Below, piece by piece: positions 11,469 to 24,020 of a DNA stretch of 64,000 bases; position 1 is the stretch's first letter; the number at the start of each line of letters is the position of its first letter. The stretch comes from Stomorhina lunata (taxonomy: Eukaryota > Arthropoda > Insecta > Diptera > Rhiniidae). The stretch spans positions 36,402,779 through 36,466,778 of the forward strand of contig OW121742.1 of assembly GCA_933228675.1 (NCBI GenBank), in the 5' to 3' direction. The notes beneath the pieces are model-generated. The model did not search any database and had not been told where the DNA came from. It saw only the letters and a list, made by a program, of their open reading frames with translations. Position numbers and translations under genes: made by a program.

Positions 11469-11838
11469 CTGAAAGTAGAAGAATAAAGAAAATATTTAAA
11501 TCCCTTTTAATGTTTATCTGGGTATTTAAGTGTTAAATATAAATTTAAATTGACATGATTTAATTGCTTTTAAATTAAATAAAAATTAATTGCATTTTAA
11601 TCATACAGTAAAATTAACGCAATAATAAATACATTTAAAAGGGAATTAGGTTTACAAATTTATAAAAAAAAAGTCTAACAAATAAATAATAAAACCATAA
11701 GTCATTTAAGACTAAATTAATTAAAATTAATAAAAGGCAACAAAAATATTTGGAAAAATAACAATTCAAAGGAAATAATTTTATAAGAAATTTGTTTAAA
11801 TATTTTCTCAAAATTTTACACTATTAGGACATTTTTTG
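11469..11838. other. Receptor intron, unique AT-rich part
   Basis: Begins beside the splice acceptor at 11469-11475 and is AT-rich without coding potential. It grades into the tandem array around 11840. Confidence 0.6.
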
Positions 11839-14800
11839 TATTTAAAAAAATTTTCTAAAAATTAACCATATATAGGAAATTATTTAAAAAATTGACTATT
11901 CACAGGAAATTTTTCGATACTAAAATAGTCAATTTTTGAAAAATTTATTATTTATAGGAAATATTTCAAAAATTTAATATTTATATTAAATTTTTCAAAA
12001 GTTGACTATTTATAGGAAATTTTTAAAAAATTGACTAATTGTAGGAACTTATTTCGAAAATTTACTATTTACAGAAAATTTTTAAAAAATTGACTATTTA
12101 TAGTAAATTTTTTTGAAAATTGACTATTTATAGTAAATTTTTCAAAAATTTGCTACTAATAGGAAATTTTTTATAGGAAATTTTCCAAAAATTTACTTTT
12201 TATAGGAAATTTTTCAAAAATTCACTTTTTATAGGAAATTTTTTAAAAATTTACTTTTTATAGATAATTTTTCAAAAATTTACCTTTTATAGAAAATTTT
12301 TCCAAAATTTACTATTTATAGGAAATTTTTAAAAAATTTACTTTTTACAGGAAATTTTTCAAAAATTTACTTTTTATAGGAAATTTATCAAAAATTTACT
12401 TTTTATAGGAAATTTTTCAAAAATTTACCTTTTATAGGAAATTTTTAAAAAATTTACTTTTTAAAGGAAATTTTTCAATAATTTACTTTTGAAAGGAAAT
12501 TTTTCAAAAATTTACTTTTTATAGGAAATTTTCCAAAAATTTACTTTTTATTGGAAATTTTTCAAAAAGTTACTTTTTATTGGAAATTTTTCAAAAAGTT
12601 ATTTTTTATATTAAAAATTTACTTTTTATAGGAAATTTTTCAAAAATTTACTTTTTATAGGAAATTTTTCAAAAATTTACTTTTTAAAGGAAATTTTTCA
12701 AAAATTTACTTTTTATTGGAAAATTTTCAAAAATTTACTTTTTATAGGAAATTTTTCAAAAATTTACTTTTTATAGGAAATTTTTCAAAAATTTACTTTT
12801 TATAGGAAATTTTTCAAAAATTTACTTTTTAAAGGAAATTTTTCAAAAATTTACTTTTTATTGGAAAATTTTCAAAAATTTACTTTTTATAGGAAATTTT
12901 TCAAAAATTTACTTTTTATAGGAAATTTTTCAAAAATTTACTTTTTATAGGAAATTTTTCAAAAATTTACTTTTTATAGGAAATTTTTCAAAAATTTACT
13001 TTTTAAAGGAAATTTTTCAAAAATTTACTTTTTAAAGGAAATTTTTCAAAAATTTACTTTTTATTGGAAAATTTTCAAAAATTTACTTTTTATAGGAAAT
13101 TTTTCAAAAATTTACTTTTTATAGGAAATTTTTCAAAAATTTACTTTTTATAGGAAATTTTTCAAAAATTTACTTTTTATAGGAAATTTTTCAAAAATTT
13201 ACTTTTTATAGGAAATTTTTCAAAAATTTACTTTTTATAGGAAATTTTTCAAAAATTTACTTTTCAAAGGAAATTTTTCAAAAATTTACTTTTTATTGGA
13301 AAATTTTCAAAAATTTACTTTTTATAGGAAATTTTTCAAAAATTTACTTTTTATAGGAAATTTTTCAAAAATTTACTTTTTATAGGAAATTTTTCAAAAA
13401 TTTACTTTTTATAGGAAATTTTTCAAAAATTTACTTTTTATAGGAAATTTTTCAAAAATTTACTTTTTAAAGGAAATTTTTCAAAAATTTACTTTTTATT
13501 GGAAAATTTTCAAAAATTTACTTTTTACAGGAAATTTTTCAAAAATTTACTTTTTATAGGAAATTTTTCAAAAATTTACTTTTTATAGGAAATTTTTCAA
13601 AAATTTACTTTTTAAAGGAAATTTTTCAAAAATTTACTTTTTATTGGAAAATTTTCAAAAATTTACTTTTTATAGGAAATTTTTCAAAAATTTACTTTTT
13701 ATAGGAAATTTTTCAAAAATTTACTTTTTATAGGAAATTTTTCAAAAATTTACTTTTTATAGGAAATTTTTCAAAAATTTACTTTTTAAAGGAAATTTTT
13801 CAAAAATTTACTTTTTATTGGAAAATTTTCAAAAATTTACTTGTTATAGGAAATTTTTCAAAAATTTACTTTTTATAGGAAATTTTTCAAAAATTTACTT
13901 TTTATAGGAAATTTTTCAAAAATTTACTTTTTATAGGAAATTTTTCAAAAATTTACTTTTTATAGGAAATTTTTCAAAAATTTACTTTTTATAGGAATTT
14001 TTTCAAAAATTTACTTTTTATAGGAAATTTTTCAAAAATTTACTTTTTATAGGAAATTTTTCAAAAATTTACTTTTTATAGGAAATTTTTCAAAAATTTA
14101 CTTTTTATAGGAAATTTTTGAAAAATTTACTTTTTATAGAAAATTTTTCAAAAATTTACTTGTAATAGGAAATTTTTCAAAAATTTACTTTTTATAGGAA
14201 ATTTTTCAAAAATTTACCTTTTATAGAAAATTTTTCCAAAATTTACTATTTATAGGAAATTTTTAAAAAATTTACTTTTTACAGGAAATTTTTCAAAAAT
14301 TTACTTTTTATAGGAAATTTATCAAAAATTTACTTTTTATAGGAAATTTTTCAAAAATTTACCTTTTATAGGAAATTTTTAAAAAATTTACTTTTTAAAG
14401 GAAATTTTTCAATAATTTACTTTTGAAAGGAAATTTTTCAAAAATTTACTTTTTATAGGAAATTTTCCAAAAATTTACTTTTTATTGGAAATTTTTCAAA
14501 AAGTTACTTTTTATTGGAAATTTTTCAAAAAGTTATTTTTTATATTAAAAATTTACTTTTTATAGGAAATTTTTCAAAAATTTACTTTTTATAGGAAATT
14601 TTTCAAAAATTTACTTTTTATAGGAAATTTTTCAAAAATTTACTTTTTATAGGAAATTTTTCAAAAATTTACTTTTTATAGGAAATTTTTCAAAAATTTA
14701 CTTTTTATAGGAAATTTTTCAAAAATTTACTTTTCAAAGGAAATTTTTCAAAAATTTACTTTTTATTGGAAAATTTTCAAAAATTTACTTTTTATAGGAA

Positions 14801-16205
14801 ATTTTTCAAAAATTTACTTTTTATAGGAAATTTTTCAAAAATTTACTTTTTATAGGAAATTTTTCAAAAATTTACTTTTTATAGGAAATTTTTCAAAAAT
14901 TTACTTTTTAAAGGAAATTTTTCAAAAATTTACTTTTTATTGGAAAATTTTCAAAAATTTACTTTTTACAGGAAATTTTTCAAAAATTTACTTTTTATAG
15001 GAAATTTTTCAAAAATTTACTTTTTATAGGAAATTTTTCAAAAATTTACTTTTTAAAGGAAATTTTTCAAAAATTTACTTTTTATTGGAAAATTTTCAAA
15101 AATTTACTTTTTATAGGAAATTTTTCAAAAATTTACTTTTTATAGGAAATTTTTCAAAAATTTACTTTTTATAGGAAATTTTTCAAAAATTTACTTTTTA
15201 TAGGAAATTTTTCAAAAATTTACTTTTTATAGGAAATTTTTCAAAAATTTACTTTTTAAAGGAAATTTTTCAAAAATTTACTTTTTATTGGAAAATTTTC
15301 AAAAATTTACTTGTTATAGGAAATTTTTCAAAAATTTACTTTTTATAGGAAATTTTTCAAAAATTTACTTTTTATAGGAAATTTTTCAAAAATTTACTTT
15401 TTATAGGAAATTTTTCAAAAATTTACTTTTTATAGGAAATTTTTCAAAAATTTACTTTTTATAGGAAATTTTTCAAAAATTTACTTTTTATAGGAAATTT
15501 TTCAAAAATTGACTTTTTATAGGAATTTTTTCAAAAATTTACTTTTTATAGGAAATTTTTCAAAAATTTACTTTTTATAGGAAATTTTTGAAAAATTTAC
15601 TTTTTATAGGAAATTTTTGAAAAATTTACTTTTTATAGAAAATTTTTCAAAAATTTACTTGTAATAGGAAATTTTTCAAAAATTTACTTGTAATAGGAAA
15701 TTTTTCAAAAATTTACTTGTAATAGGAAATTTTTCAAAAATTTACTTTTTATAGGAAATTTTTCAAAAATTTACTTTTTATAGGAAATTTTTCAAAAATT
15801 TACTTTTTATAGAAAATTTTTCAAAAATTTACTTTTTAAAGGAAATTTTTCAAAAATTTACTTTTTATAGGAAATTTTTCAAAAATTTACTTTTTATAGG
15901 AAATTTTTCAAAAATTTACTTTTTAAAGGTAATTTTTCAAAAATTTCTTATAGGAAATTTTTAAAAAAACTTACTTAGTAGAGGTAATTTTTCAATAATT
16001 TACATTTTATAGAAAATTTTTCAAAAATTTACTTTTTTTGAAAATTTTTCAAAGATTAGCTATTTATAGGAAATGTTTTAAAAATTTACTATTTATAGGA
16101 AATTTTTAAAAAATTGACTATTTACAGAAAATTTTTTAAAAATTTTCTATTTATAGTAAAATTTTTCAAAAATGGAATATTTATAGGAAATTTTTCAATA
16201 ATTGA
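11839..16205. repeat. 29-bp A/T satellite array with higher-order structure, inside the receptor intron
   Basis: Tandem 29-bp units read on + as GGAAATTTTTCAAAAATTTA plus CTTTTTATA. The edges (11840-12160 and 15960-16205) are diverged, with longer units. The core is built of unit variants (TATAGG, AAAGG, TTGG with AAAATTTTC, ACAGG, CAAAGG) that recur in the same order. A variant block starting near 12280 recurs about 1934 bp later, so there is higher-order repetition. The unit resembles the 31-bp type of 57-64 kb with two bases lost from the spacer and TTTCC changed to TTTAC. Confidence 0.95.
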
Positions 16206-17109
16206 TATTTAGTTATATATCTTCTAGAAAATTCAATTAAAAATGCACACTTTTGGAATTGAACTACATTTTAATGTACACAATGCGTAAGTGGTAGCTT
16301 ATTATTTTACAAACCATATTACAATAATCATATTTAGTAGAATAATAAACCATTATAATAATTTTTTATTATACAAAAATTGAATAAACAAGTTGATGAA
16401 TTTGTAACTAGTAGTTCGAGATTAAGAGCAAATTTTGAATGTAATTTATTTTAACATTTATTTTGCTAAATGTAATTTACACACTTCGTGATAGAAGGAT
16501 AGGTATTATGGGTTATATAAATTTAAATAAAACTTAATGATTCAAACCGTAATTGAATATTTGCTGATTTTACTATTTAAACAGAATGTCAAATATACAT
16601 ACGCATGTATGTATTCAATATGTAAAAATACTTGCATCTGAATACCTGTGTATTCGAATACTCTAAACAAATATGCATATGTATAACACAAAATATATAC
16701 CACACACTAGAATAAACAGATAAATATGTCAGAGGGCAGTTCAATAAGTCTTTTTAATCCTACTTGTGGAAATTTCTACACTGTCCCCATCAATATTCAA
16801 TTGCATATTGAGTTTGTTAAATAATTCATTCAAAACAAGGTTATGCGACATCCGTTTCCACGGTAAAGTAGTTGATTCTGAATGCTCTGACACTCAGTTG
16901 AGCTCTCAGCATCCCAAACAATAAAAAATTCAATTTATATAATAGAGTCTTAGTCATTGCTTAGACATTAATTAACTTCAAAGTTTGTTTTTTGGAGTTA
17001 ATTCCAGACAAATAAGGCATTTTGAAAGCCCATTATGGCATGGCTACTATTTTTTCGGATTCAAGTGGTATCATCAATAATGACTTACTAATACATGAGA
17101 CAACAATCA
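16206..17109. other. Unique AT-rich island within the receptor intron
   Basis: Non-repetitive intron sequence between two oppositely oriented arrays. Base composition is more complex at 16730-17040. Apart from the weak small frame at 16741-16893 listed separately, I see no exon or RNA gene. Confidence 0.5.
16741..16893 (-). other. Possible small coding remnant or exon (~50 codons), unidentified
   Basis: On the minus strand about 50 codons are open before a TGA at 16741-16743, starting after an in-frame stop at 16894-16896. The peptide includes TLPWKRMSHNLVLNELFNKL and ends in STSRIKKTY. Its composition is protein-like and unlike the surrounding AT-only sequence. There is no ATG-led start at the upstream edge, and I do not recognise the protein. 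It could be a terminal exon or transposon debris, or chance. Confidence 0.2.
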
Positions 17110-19140
17110 ATGTACCAAATTTAAAAATAAAAAATTTCGAAAATAGTAAATTTTTAAAAAATTTCCTGAATAAATAGTCAATTTTTGAAGAATTTCCTAA
17201 AACAAATAGTAAAATTTTGTACCATTTCCTAAAAAAATTGCAAATTTTTGAAAAATTTCCTAAAAAAAGGAAATTTTTAAAAAATTTCCTATAAGACATT
17301 TTTGAAACTTTTCCTATAAAAATAATATATAAATTTGAAATTTTTGAAAAATTTCCTATAAAAGTAGGAAATTTCAGAAAAAAAATTTTAAAATTTTTTT
17401 TATGAAAATAGAAAATTTTTTTAAAATTTCCTCTAAAAATAAAACATTTTTGAAAAAATTCCTAAAAAAGTATTACATTTTTGAAAAACTTCTTATATAA
17501 AAAAAAAAAATTGAAAATTTTTGATAATTTTCCTATAAGATAAGAAATTTTTGAAAAATTTCCTTTAAAACTAAGAAAATTTTAAAAATAAGAAATTTTA
17601 GCAAAAATTTCCAATTAAAATAAGAAATTTATAAAAAATTTTCTAAAAAAGTAAGAAATTTTTTTTTAAATTTTCTATAGAAATAATATATTTTTCAAAA
17701 ATTTTCTGTAAAAATAAGATATTTTTTTAAAAACTTCCTATAAAATAAGAAATTATTGAAAAATTTCCTTTAAAAATAAGAAATTTTGGAAAAAATTTTC
17801 TATAAAAATTAGAAATTAAAAAAAATAAAAATAAGATATTTCTGAAAAATTTCCTACAAAAATAAGAAATTTTTGATCAAATTCCTAAAAATATGATAGT
17901 TTTGAAAATTTTTCTATAAAAATAAAAAATTTTTGAAAAATGTCCTCTTAACATAGTAAAATTTTGAAAAATTTTCTCTAAAAATAGGAAATTTTTGATA
18001 AATTTTCTCTAGAAATCGGAAATTTTTAAAAAATTTCCTATGAAAATAAGAAATCTTTAAAAATTTACCTATAAAAATATGAAATGTTTGAAAAATTTCT
18101 TATAAAAATAGGAAACTTTTGAAAGTATTCCTATAAAAATAAAAAAATTTTGAAAATGTTCCTATAAAAAAAAGAATTTTTTGAAAAATTTCCTATAAAA
18201 AAAAGAAATTTTTGAAAAATTTCCTATACAAATAAGAATTTTTTGAAAAATTACCTATACAAATAAGAAATTTTTGAGAAATATCCTATAAAAAAAATGT
18301 AAAAAATTTCCTATCAAAACAATAAATTTTTGAAAAATTTCCTATAAAATTAAGTAATTTTTGAAAAATTGCTTAAAAAAATTAAATTTTTTTAAAAAAC
18401 TTCCTATAAAAATAAGAATTTTTTGAAAAATTTCCTATAAAAATACAGACATTTTTTAAAAATTTCCTATAAAAATAAGAATTTTTGAAAAATTTCCCAT
18501 AAAGATAAGAAATTTTTGAAAAATTTCCTATAAAGATAAGAAATTTTTGAAAAATTTCCTATAAAGATAAGAAATTTTTGAAAAATTTCCTATAAAAATA
18601 AAAAAAATTTGAAAAATTTCCTATAAAACTAAGAAATTTTTGAAAAATTTCCTATAAAAATAAGAAATTTTTGAAAAATTTCCTATAAAAATAAGAAATT
18701 TTTGAAAAATTTTCTATAAAAATAAGAAATTTTTGAAAAATGTCCTATAAAAATAAGAAATTTTTGAAAAATGTCCTATTAAAATAAGAAATTTTTGAAA
18801 AATGTCCTATAAAAATAAGAAATTTTTGAAAAATGTCCTATAAAAATAAGAAATTTTTGAAAAATTTTCTATAATAAGAAATTTTTGAAAAATTTCCTAT
18901 AAAAATAACAAGTTTTTGAAAAATGTCATATACAAATAAAAAAAAAATTTTGAAAATTTTTTTATAAAAATGAGAAGTTTTTAAAAATTTCCTGTAAAAA
19001 GAAGACAGTTTTGAAAAAAATTTTATTTAGAAAAATTTATTGAAAAAATAAAAAAATTCTGAAAAATTCCCTATTTTTGAAAATTTCCTATAGAAAAATT
19101 TAAATTTTTTTTTAAATATTCTTTGAAAATTTAATTTCCT
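17110..19140. repeat. Diverged ~31-bp A/T array, opposite orientation, in the receptor intron
   Basis: Imperfect units on + read AAGAAATTTTTGAAAAATTT followed by CCTATAAAAAT. This is the reverse orientation of the 29-bp array at 11.8-16.2 kb (central G instead of C; spacer TATAAAAATA instead of its complement). Units are most regular at 18480-18900 and decay toward both ends. Confidence 0.9.
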
Positions 19141-19296
19141 GGAAATTACTTGTGTATGCTTTAGGTACATACGATTTCATATGTATTCATGTATAGGTAA
19201 AGTTATGTAAGTTCATGTATTATGTGAAAATTAAACAGAAGCCATTAGTTAGTCGTAAAAACAAATATCGAATGTAGTAAATAGGCTTTTACTTAC

Positions 19297-19358
19297 CTTG
19301 TATGAAAGTTATCCATGCCAGAACCGCAATAGAGCGGCTGAGATTCATTAACGGCCAT
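19297..19358 (-). CDS. MsR: Myosuppressin receptor-like GPCR, first coding exon
   Basis: On the minus strand an ATG at 19358-19356 opens 20 codons (MAVNESQPLYCGSGMDNFHT) plus two bases, AG, followed by a strong donor GTAAGTA. Joining AG to the first base (T) of the exon at 11468 gives Ser and continues into YKNLHGYISLIVC in frame, matching the extracellular N-terminus and start of TM1 in myosuppressin receptors. Exon phase, donor quality and family similarity agree. This exon is too short to appear as a long open frame. The short Tyr/Cys-containing N-terminus shows no signal peptide. The intron to the next exon is 7828 bp and mostly satellite. Confidence 0.85.
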
Positions 19359-20699
19359 AATGAATGAAACCAAATAAAATGCGTATAATATTAAATGATG
19401 AAGGCAAATGTTTGAGTTTTGGTTCTAGCAATAGCAGAGTCTTCCTAGTAAAGCTTCAGCTGCTTATTTTATTTTTTCTTTTTCGGTTAAGCAAATTGAA
19501 ACCAGGCATTAGACCTTTTCCCCTAAAATCTGAAACAGGAAAAGAAAAAATGTTTAGAAAAATAAACTGCAGGAAATTTTTTGTTTGTTTGTTTAAAGTA
19601 AATATACATGAAAATTCCTTAGTAATTATTATTTGCTCAAGTGTTTCGAGCTTATTTTCCTCTTACTTTCTAATTTATTTCTAATTAGCATTTTTAATGA
19701 ATGAACTTTAAAAATTAAGCCCATGCAAATGAGTACCTTAATATTGTTCGCATTTAGGATAATCATGGTAATGTTGTACTTAAGGGTAGGATTTTTTTAA
19801 TGTATTTTTAATTGAAGTAAAATATTTTTCCTTTTCTTAATTAAAATAGTCCTTATTAATGTTAAACATCAAGACTTTATAATCAGAATAAGGATCAAGC
19901 TAGAGAGGGTTCAATGTACCTTCGGAATTGCCTTATGCAATAATAACTCATGCCGTGGCCTTCACTAGAACGTTTTACCCTTTCCTTATATTTTTTATAC
20001 CTGTAACAAAAACTGACTATTTATCGATGGATAGAAAAGAAAGCGAACTAATCCAAGAGAAAAAAAAAAAACTACAAAACACTTCGTTATTGGCTGGTAT
20101 CCTTTAGCAGCACAAAAACTAAGTGGCAAGTGTAAGTGTAACGTTATGGTAACAGTTACCAGGAGTATCCTTTTTCCACTTTTACACGCTGTTGAAATCA
20201 ACTAAAAGTTATAAAAAACTACTCTTGCAATTGTTCAGAAAAGTGCATTATGATGATAAACTTTAAGTGAAAGAAAATATTTTTTTTCTTCGAGTCTTTT
20301 CACACTTTTGTTTGTTTTATTTAAAGTGTTATATAAAAAAAGGATGAAAACTGAGCCTTAAGGAAAAACAAACTAAAAACTGAAAATAAACAAATTGAAA
20401 AACCTGCAGCAAAAAGGTATAAAGTAGAAGAAAAATATAACTTTAAGAAAAATACTTAAGTACATGAAAGCTATCGTATTTTCAAGGGAAAAATGAATAC
20501 AATCCCTGAAAGAATGCAAGAGTACAAAGTTCTCAGATGCAAACTCATTAAGTTAAATATTTATGATTAAGGTGAAAACGAGCTGTTTTCAAAAGTTTTA
20601 AATTTCTTTTAAAATTAGCTGGAAATGTATATGAATAACTCTTGAAGATAAGGAAAATGTGCAAATTACAAGAAATTTTGCAAACAAAGTTTTGTAGCA
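19359..20699. other. Region upstream of the receptor start codon (5' UTR/promoter side), nothing definite
   Basis: Lies 5' of the receptor ATG on the minus strand and should hold 5' UTR or a leader intron. I could not identify a transcription start, a TATA element or a further splice junction. Open frames at 19364-19684 (+) and 19995-20201 (-) look like chance. Confidence 0.4.
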
Positions 20700-23600
20700 A
20701 GAATTTTATTATTTAAAAAAATGAAAAAAAATCTTAAAATTTCAAAATGTAAGAAATATTTGAAAATTTTTCTGAAACATATAAAATTTTTGATATAAAA
20801 ATATCAAATTTTTGAAAATCTACTATAAAAAAAGTAATTTTTGAAAATTTTAATATAAAAATAAAAAATTTTTGAAAAATTCCACATAAAATTAAAATAT
20901 TTTTAAAATTTCATTATAACATAAGTAATTTAAAAAAAACTTTCCTAAAAAAATAAATAATTTTAAAAACATTCCTATAAAAATAAGATATTTTCGAAAA
21001 ATTTCCTACCAAAATAACAAATTTTTAAAAAATTTCCTATAAAAATAAGAAAATAAAAATAAGAAATTTTTAAAAATATAAAAAGAATTTTTTAAAACAT
21101 TTCCTATTATAAAAATAAAATTTTTTTGAAAAATTTTCTATTCAAATAAGGAATTTTTGAAAAATTTGCTATTAAAATAAGAAATTTTTAAAAAATAAGA
21201 AATTTTTAAAAAATAAGAAATTTTTGAAAAATTTCCTACAATAATAAGAAATTTATGAAAAATTCCCTATAACAAGAAGACATTTTATTAAAAATTTTCT
21301 ATCAAAATAAGAAATTTTTAAAAAAATTCCTATAAAAAAAAATTTTAAAAAAATTTCCTTAAAAAAAATAAATTTTTGAAAAATTTCCTATGAAAAAATA
21401 TTTTTTGAAAAATGTTCTATAAAAATAAGAAATTTTTGAAATTTGTTTTTAAAAAGAAAATTTAAAAAAAATTCATATAAAAATAGAAAATTTTTAAAAA
21501 TTTTTTTTACGAAAATAAAAAAAATTTAACTAAGTTCCTTTAAAAATATGAAGCTTTTGAAAATTTTCTATTAAATAAGAAATTTAAAACAAAATAAAAA
21601 AACCTAGGATATTTTTTAATTTCCTATAAAAAATCATCATATCTGAAAAATTTCCTATAAAAATAAGAAATTTTTTAAAATTTTCTAATAAAAAAATTAA
21701 TTTTTGAAAAATTTCATATGAAAAATAAGAAATATTTGAAAAATTCGCTATAAAAAATAAGTAATTTTTCAAAATTGTCTATAAAAGTAGTAAAAGTTTT
21801 TTTTAGTTTTCCTTAAAAATTAGAAATTTTTATCAAATTGTCTACGAAAACTAAGAAACTTTAGAAAAATTTCCTGTAAAAATAAGAAATTTTTGAAAAA
21901 CTCCATAAAAAATAACAAATTTCAGAAAAATTTAATATAAAAGACATTTTTGACAAACTTTCAAAAAGAATAAGAAATTTTTATAAAAATTTTCTATAAA
22001 AATAAGAAATTTTTGAAAGAAATCCAACAAAAATATCAAAATTTGAAAAAACTTCCTAGAGAAATATAAAATTTTTGAAAAATTTCCTATAAAAGTAGGA
22101 AAATTTTGAAAAATCTCCTATAAAAATAAGATTTTTGAAAAATTTCCTATAAAAAAAAGAAATTTTTGAAAAATTTTCTATAAAAGTAAGAAATCTTTGA
22201 AAAATTTTCTATAAAAAAAAATTTTTTGAATTTCTTATAAAAATAAGAAATTTTTGAAAAATTTCCTTTAAAAATAAGATATTTTTTAATTTTTTTTTTT
22301 TTAATTTTGTATAAAATTAATATATTTTTAAAAAAAGATATGAAGTTTGAAAAATTTCCGTTAAGAAAAAAGAAATTTTTGAAAAATATCCTATAAAAAT
22401 GAGAAAGATTTTAAAAATTTCCTATAAAAATAAGAAATTTTTAAAAAATTTCCTTTAGAAATAAGAAATTTTTCAAAAATTTTCTATTAAAAACAATTCC
22501 CTATAAAGATGAGAAATTTGTGAAAAATTTCTTATATATAAAAGAAATTTCTGAAAAATTTCCTACCAAAATAAGAAATTTTTTAAAAACTTTGAACAAA
22601 TTCCCATAAAACTAAGAAGTTTTTAAAAAATTTCCTAAAAAATTTGTAAATTTTTGAAAAAGTTCTATCAAAATAGTAAATTTTTGAAAAATTTTTCAAA
22701 AAAGACAAAATTTTTCAAAATTTTCCTATTAAAATAGTAAATTTTTGAAAAATTTCTTATTAAAATGAATTTTTGAAAAGTAGGAAATTTTTTAAAAATT
22801 TCCTATAAAAATAAGAAATTTTTTAAAAATTTCCTATAAAAATAAAAAATTTGCTATAAAGATGAGAAATTTGTGAAAAATTTCCTATAAACAAAAGAAG
22901 TTTTTAAAAAATTTCCTATAAAAATAAGAAATTTTTTAAAAACTTTGAAAAAATTCTTATAAAAATAAGAATTTATTTTAAAATTTCCTATAAAAATAGA
23001 CAATGTTTGAAAAATTTCCTATAGAAAAAAAGTTTTTAAAAAATTTCCTAAAAAAATAGTAAATTTTTGAAACATTTCCTATAAAAATAGTAAATTTTTG
23101 AAAAACTTCCTATAAAGATACTAAATTTTGAAAAATTTCTTATCAAAATAGTAAAGTTTTAAAAAATTTCCTATAAAAATAGTAAATTTTTGAAAAATTT
23201 TCTACCAAAATAGTAAATTTTTGAAAAATTTTCTACAAAAATAGTAAATTTTTGGAAAATTTTCTACAAAAATAGTAAATTTTTGGAAAATTTTCTACAA
23301 AAATAGTAAATTTCCTATTATAATAGTTAATTTTTGAAAAATGGGAAATTTTTCAAAAATTTCCTATATAAATATAAAATTTTTGAAAAACTTCCTATAA
23401 AAATTGTAATTTTTTTTTATAAAAATAGTAACTTCTTAAAAATGTCCTATAAAAATAGTAGGTTTTCGAAAAATTTCCCATAAAAATAGTAAATTTTTGA
23501 AAATAGGAAATTTTTGAAAAATGTCCTATAAAAATTGTAAATTTTTAAAAAAATTCCTATATTAATAGTAAATTTTTGAAAAATTTCCTATAAAAATAGT

Positions 23601-24020
23601 AAATTTTTGAAAATTTTCCTATAAAAATAGTAAATTTTTGGAAAATTTCCTATAAAAATAGTAAATTTTTGGAAAATTTTCCTATAAAAATAGTAAAGTT
23701 TTGAAAAATTTCTTATAAAACTAGCAATTTTTTGAGAAATTTCCTATCAAAATAGTAAATTTTTTATAAAAATTTTCAAAATAGGAAATCTTTTTAAAAA
23801 TTTCCTACAAAAATTGTAAATTTGCTAAAAATTTCCTATAAAAAATTAAAATTTTTGAAAAATTTCCTATAAAAATAATGCATCTTTAAAAATTTTCCAA
23901 AGAAATTAGTAAATTAAATTTCCTATAAAAAAACAAATTTCTGAAAATAGACTATAAATATATTTTTAAGAATTTACTATAATAATTTTTCTGTTATTTT
24001 TTTAAAAAAGGAAATTTTCT
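20700..24020. repeat. Old, diverged ~31-bp A/T array
   Basis: Imperfect units of the G-centred type (AAATTTTTGAAAAATTTCC followed by TATAAAAATA) with many indels and substitutions. The base after the spacer changes along the array: mostly AAGAAA in the left two thirds, AGTAAA between about 22640 and 23740. The periodicity is visible by eye, but adjacent units often differ at several positions, so this is an older array than those at 41-43 or 57-64 kb. Confidence 0.9.

Noticed and set aside
19364..19684. A 106-codon plus-strand frame opposite the receptor's upstream region
   Set aside because: No recognisable protein, and it lies in the probable 5' flank of the receptor on the other strand; its composition is consistent with chance.
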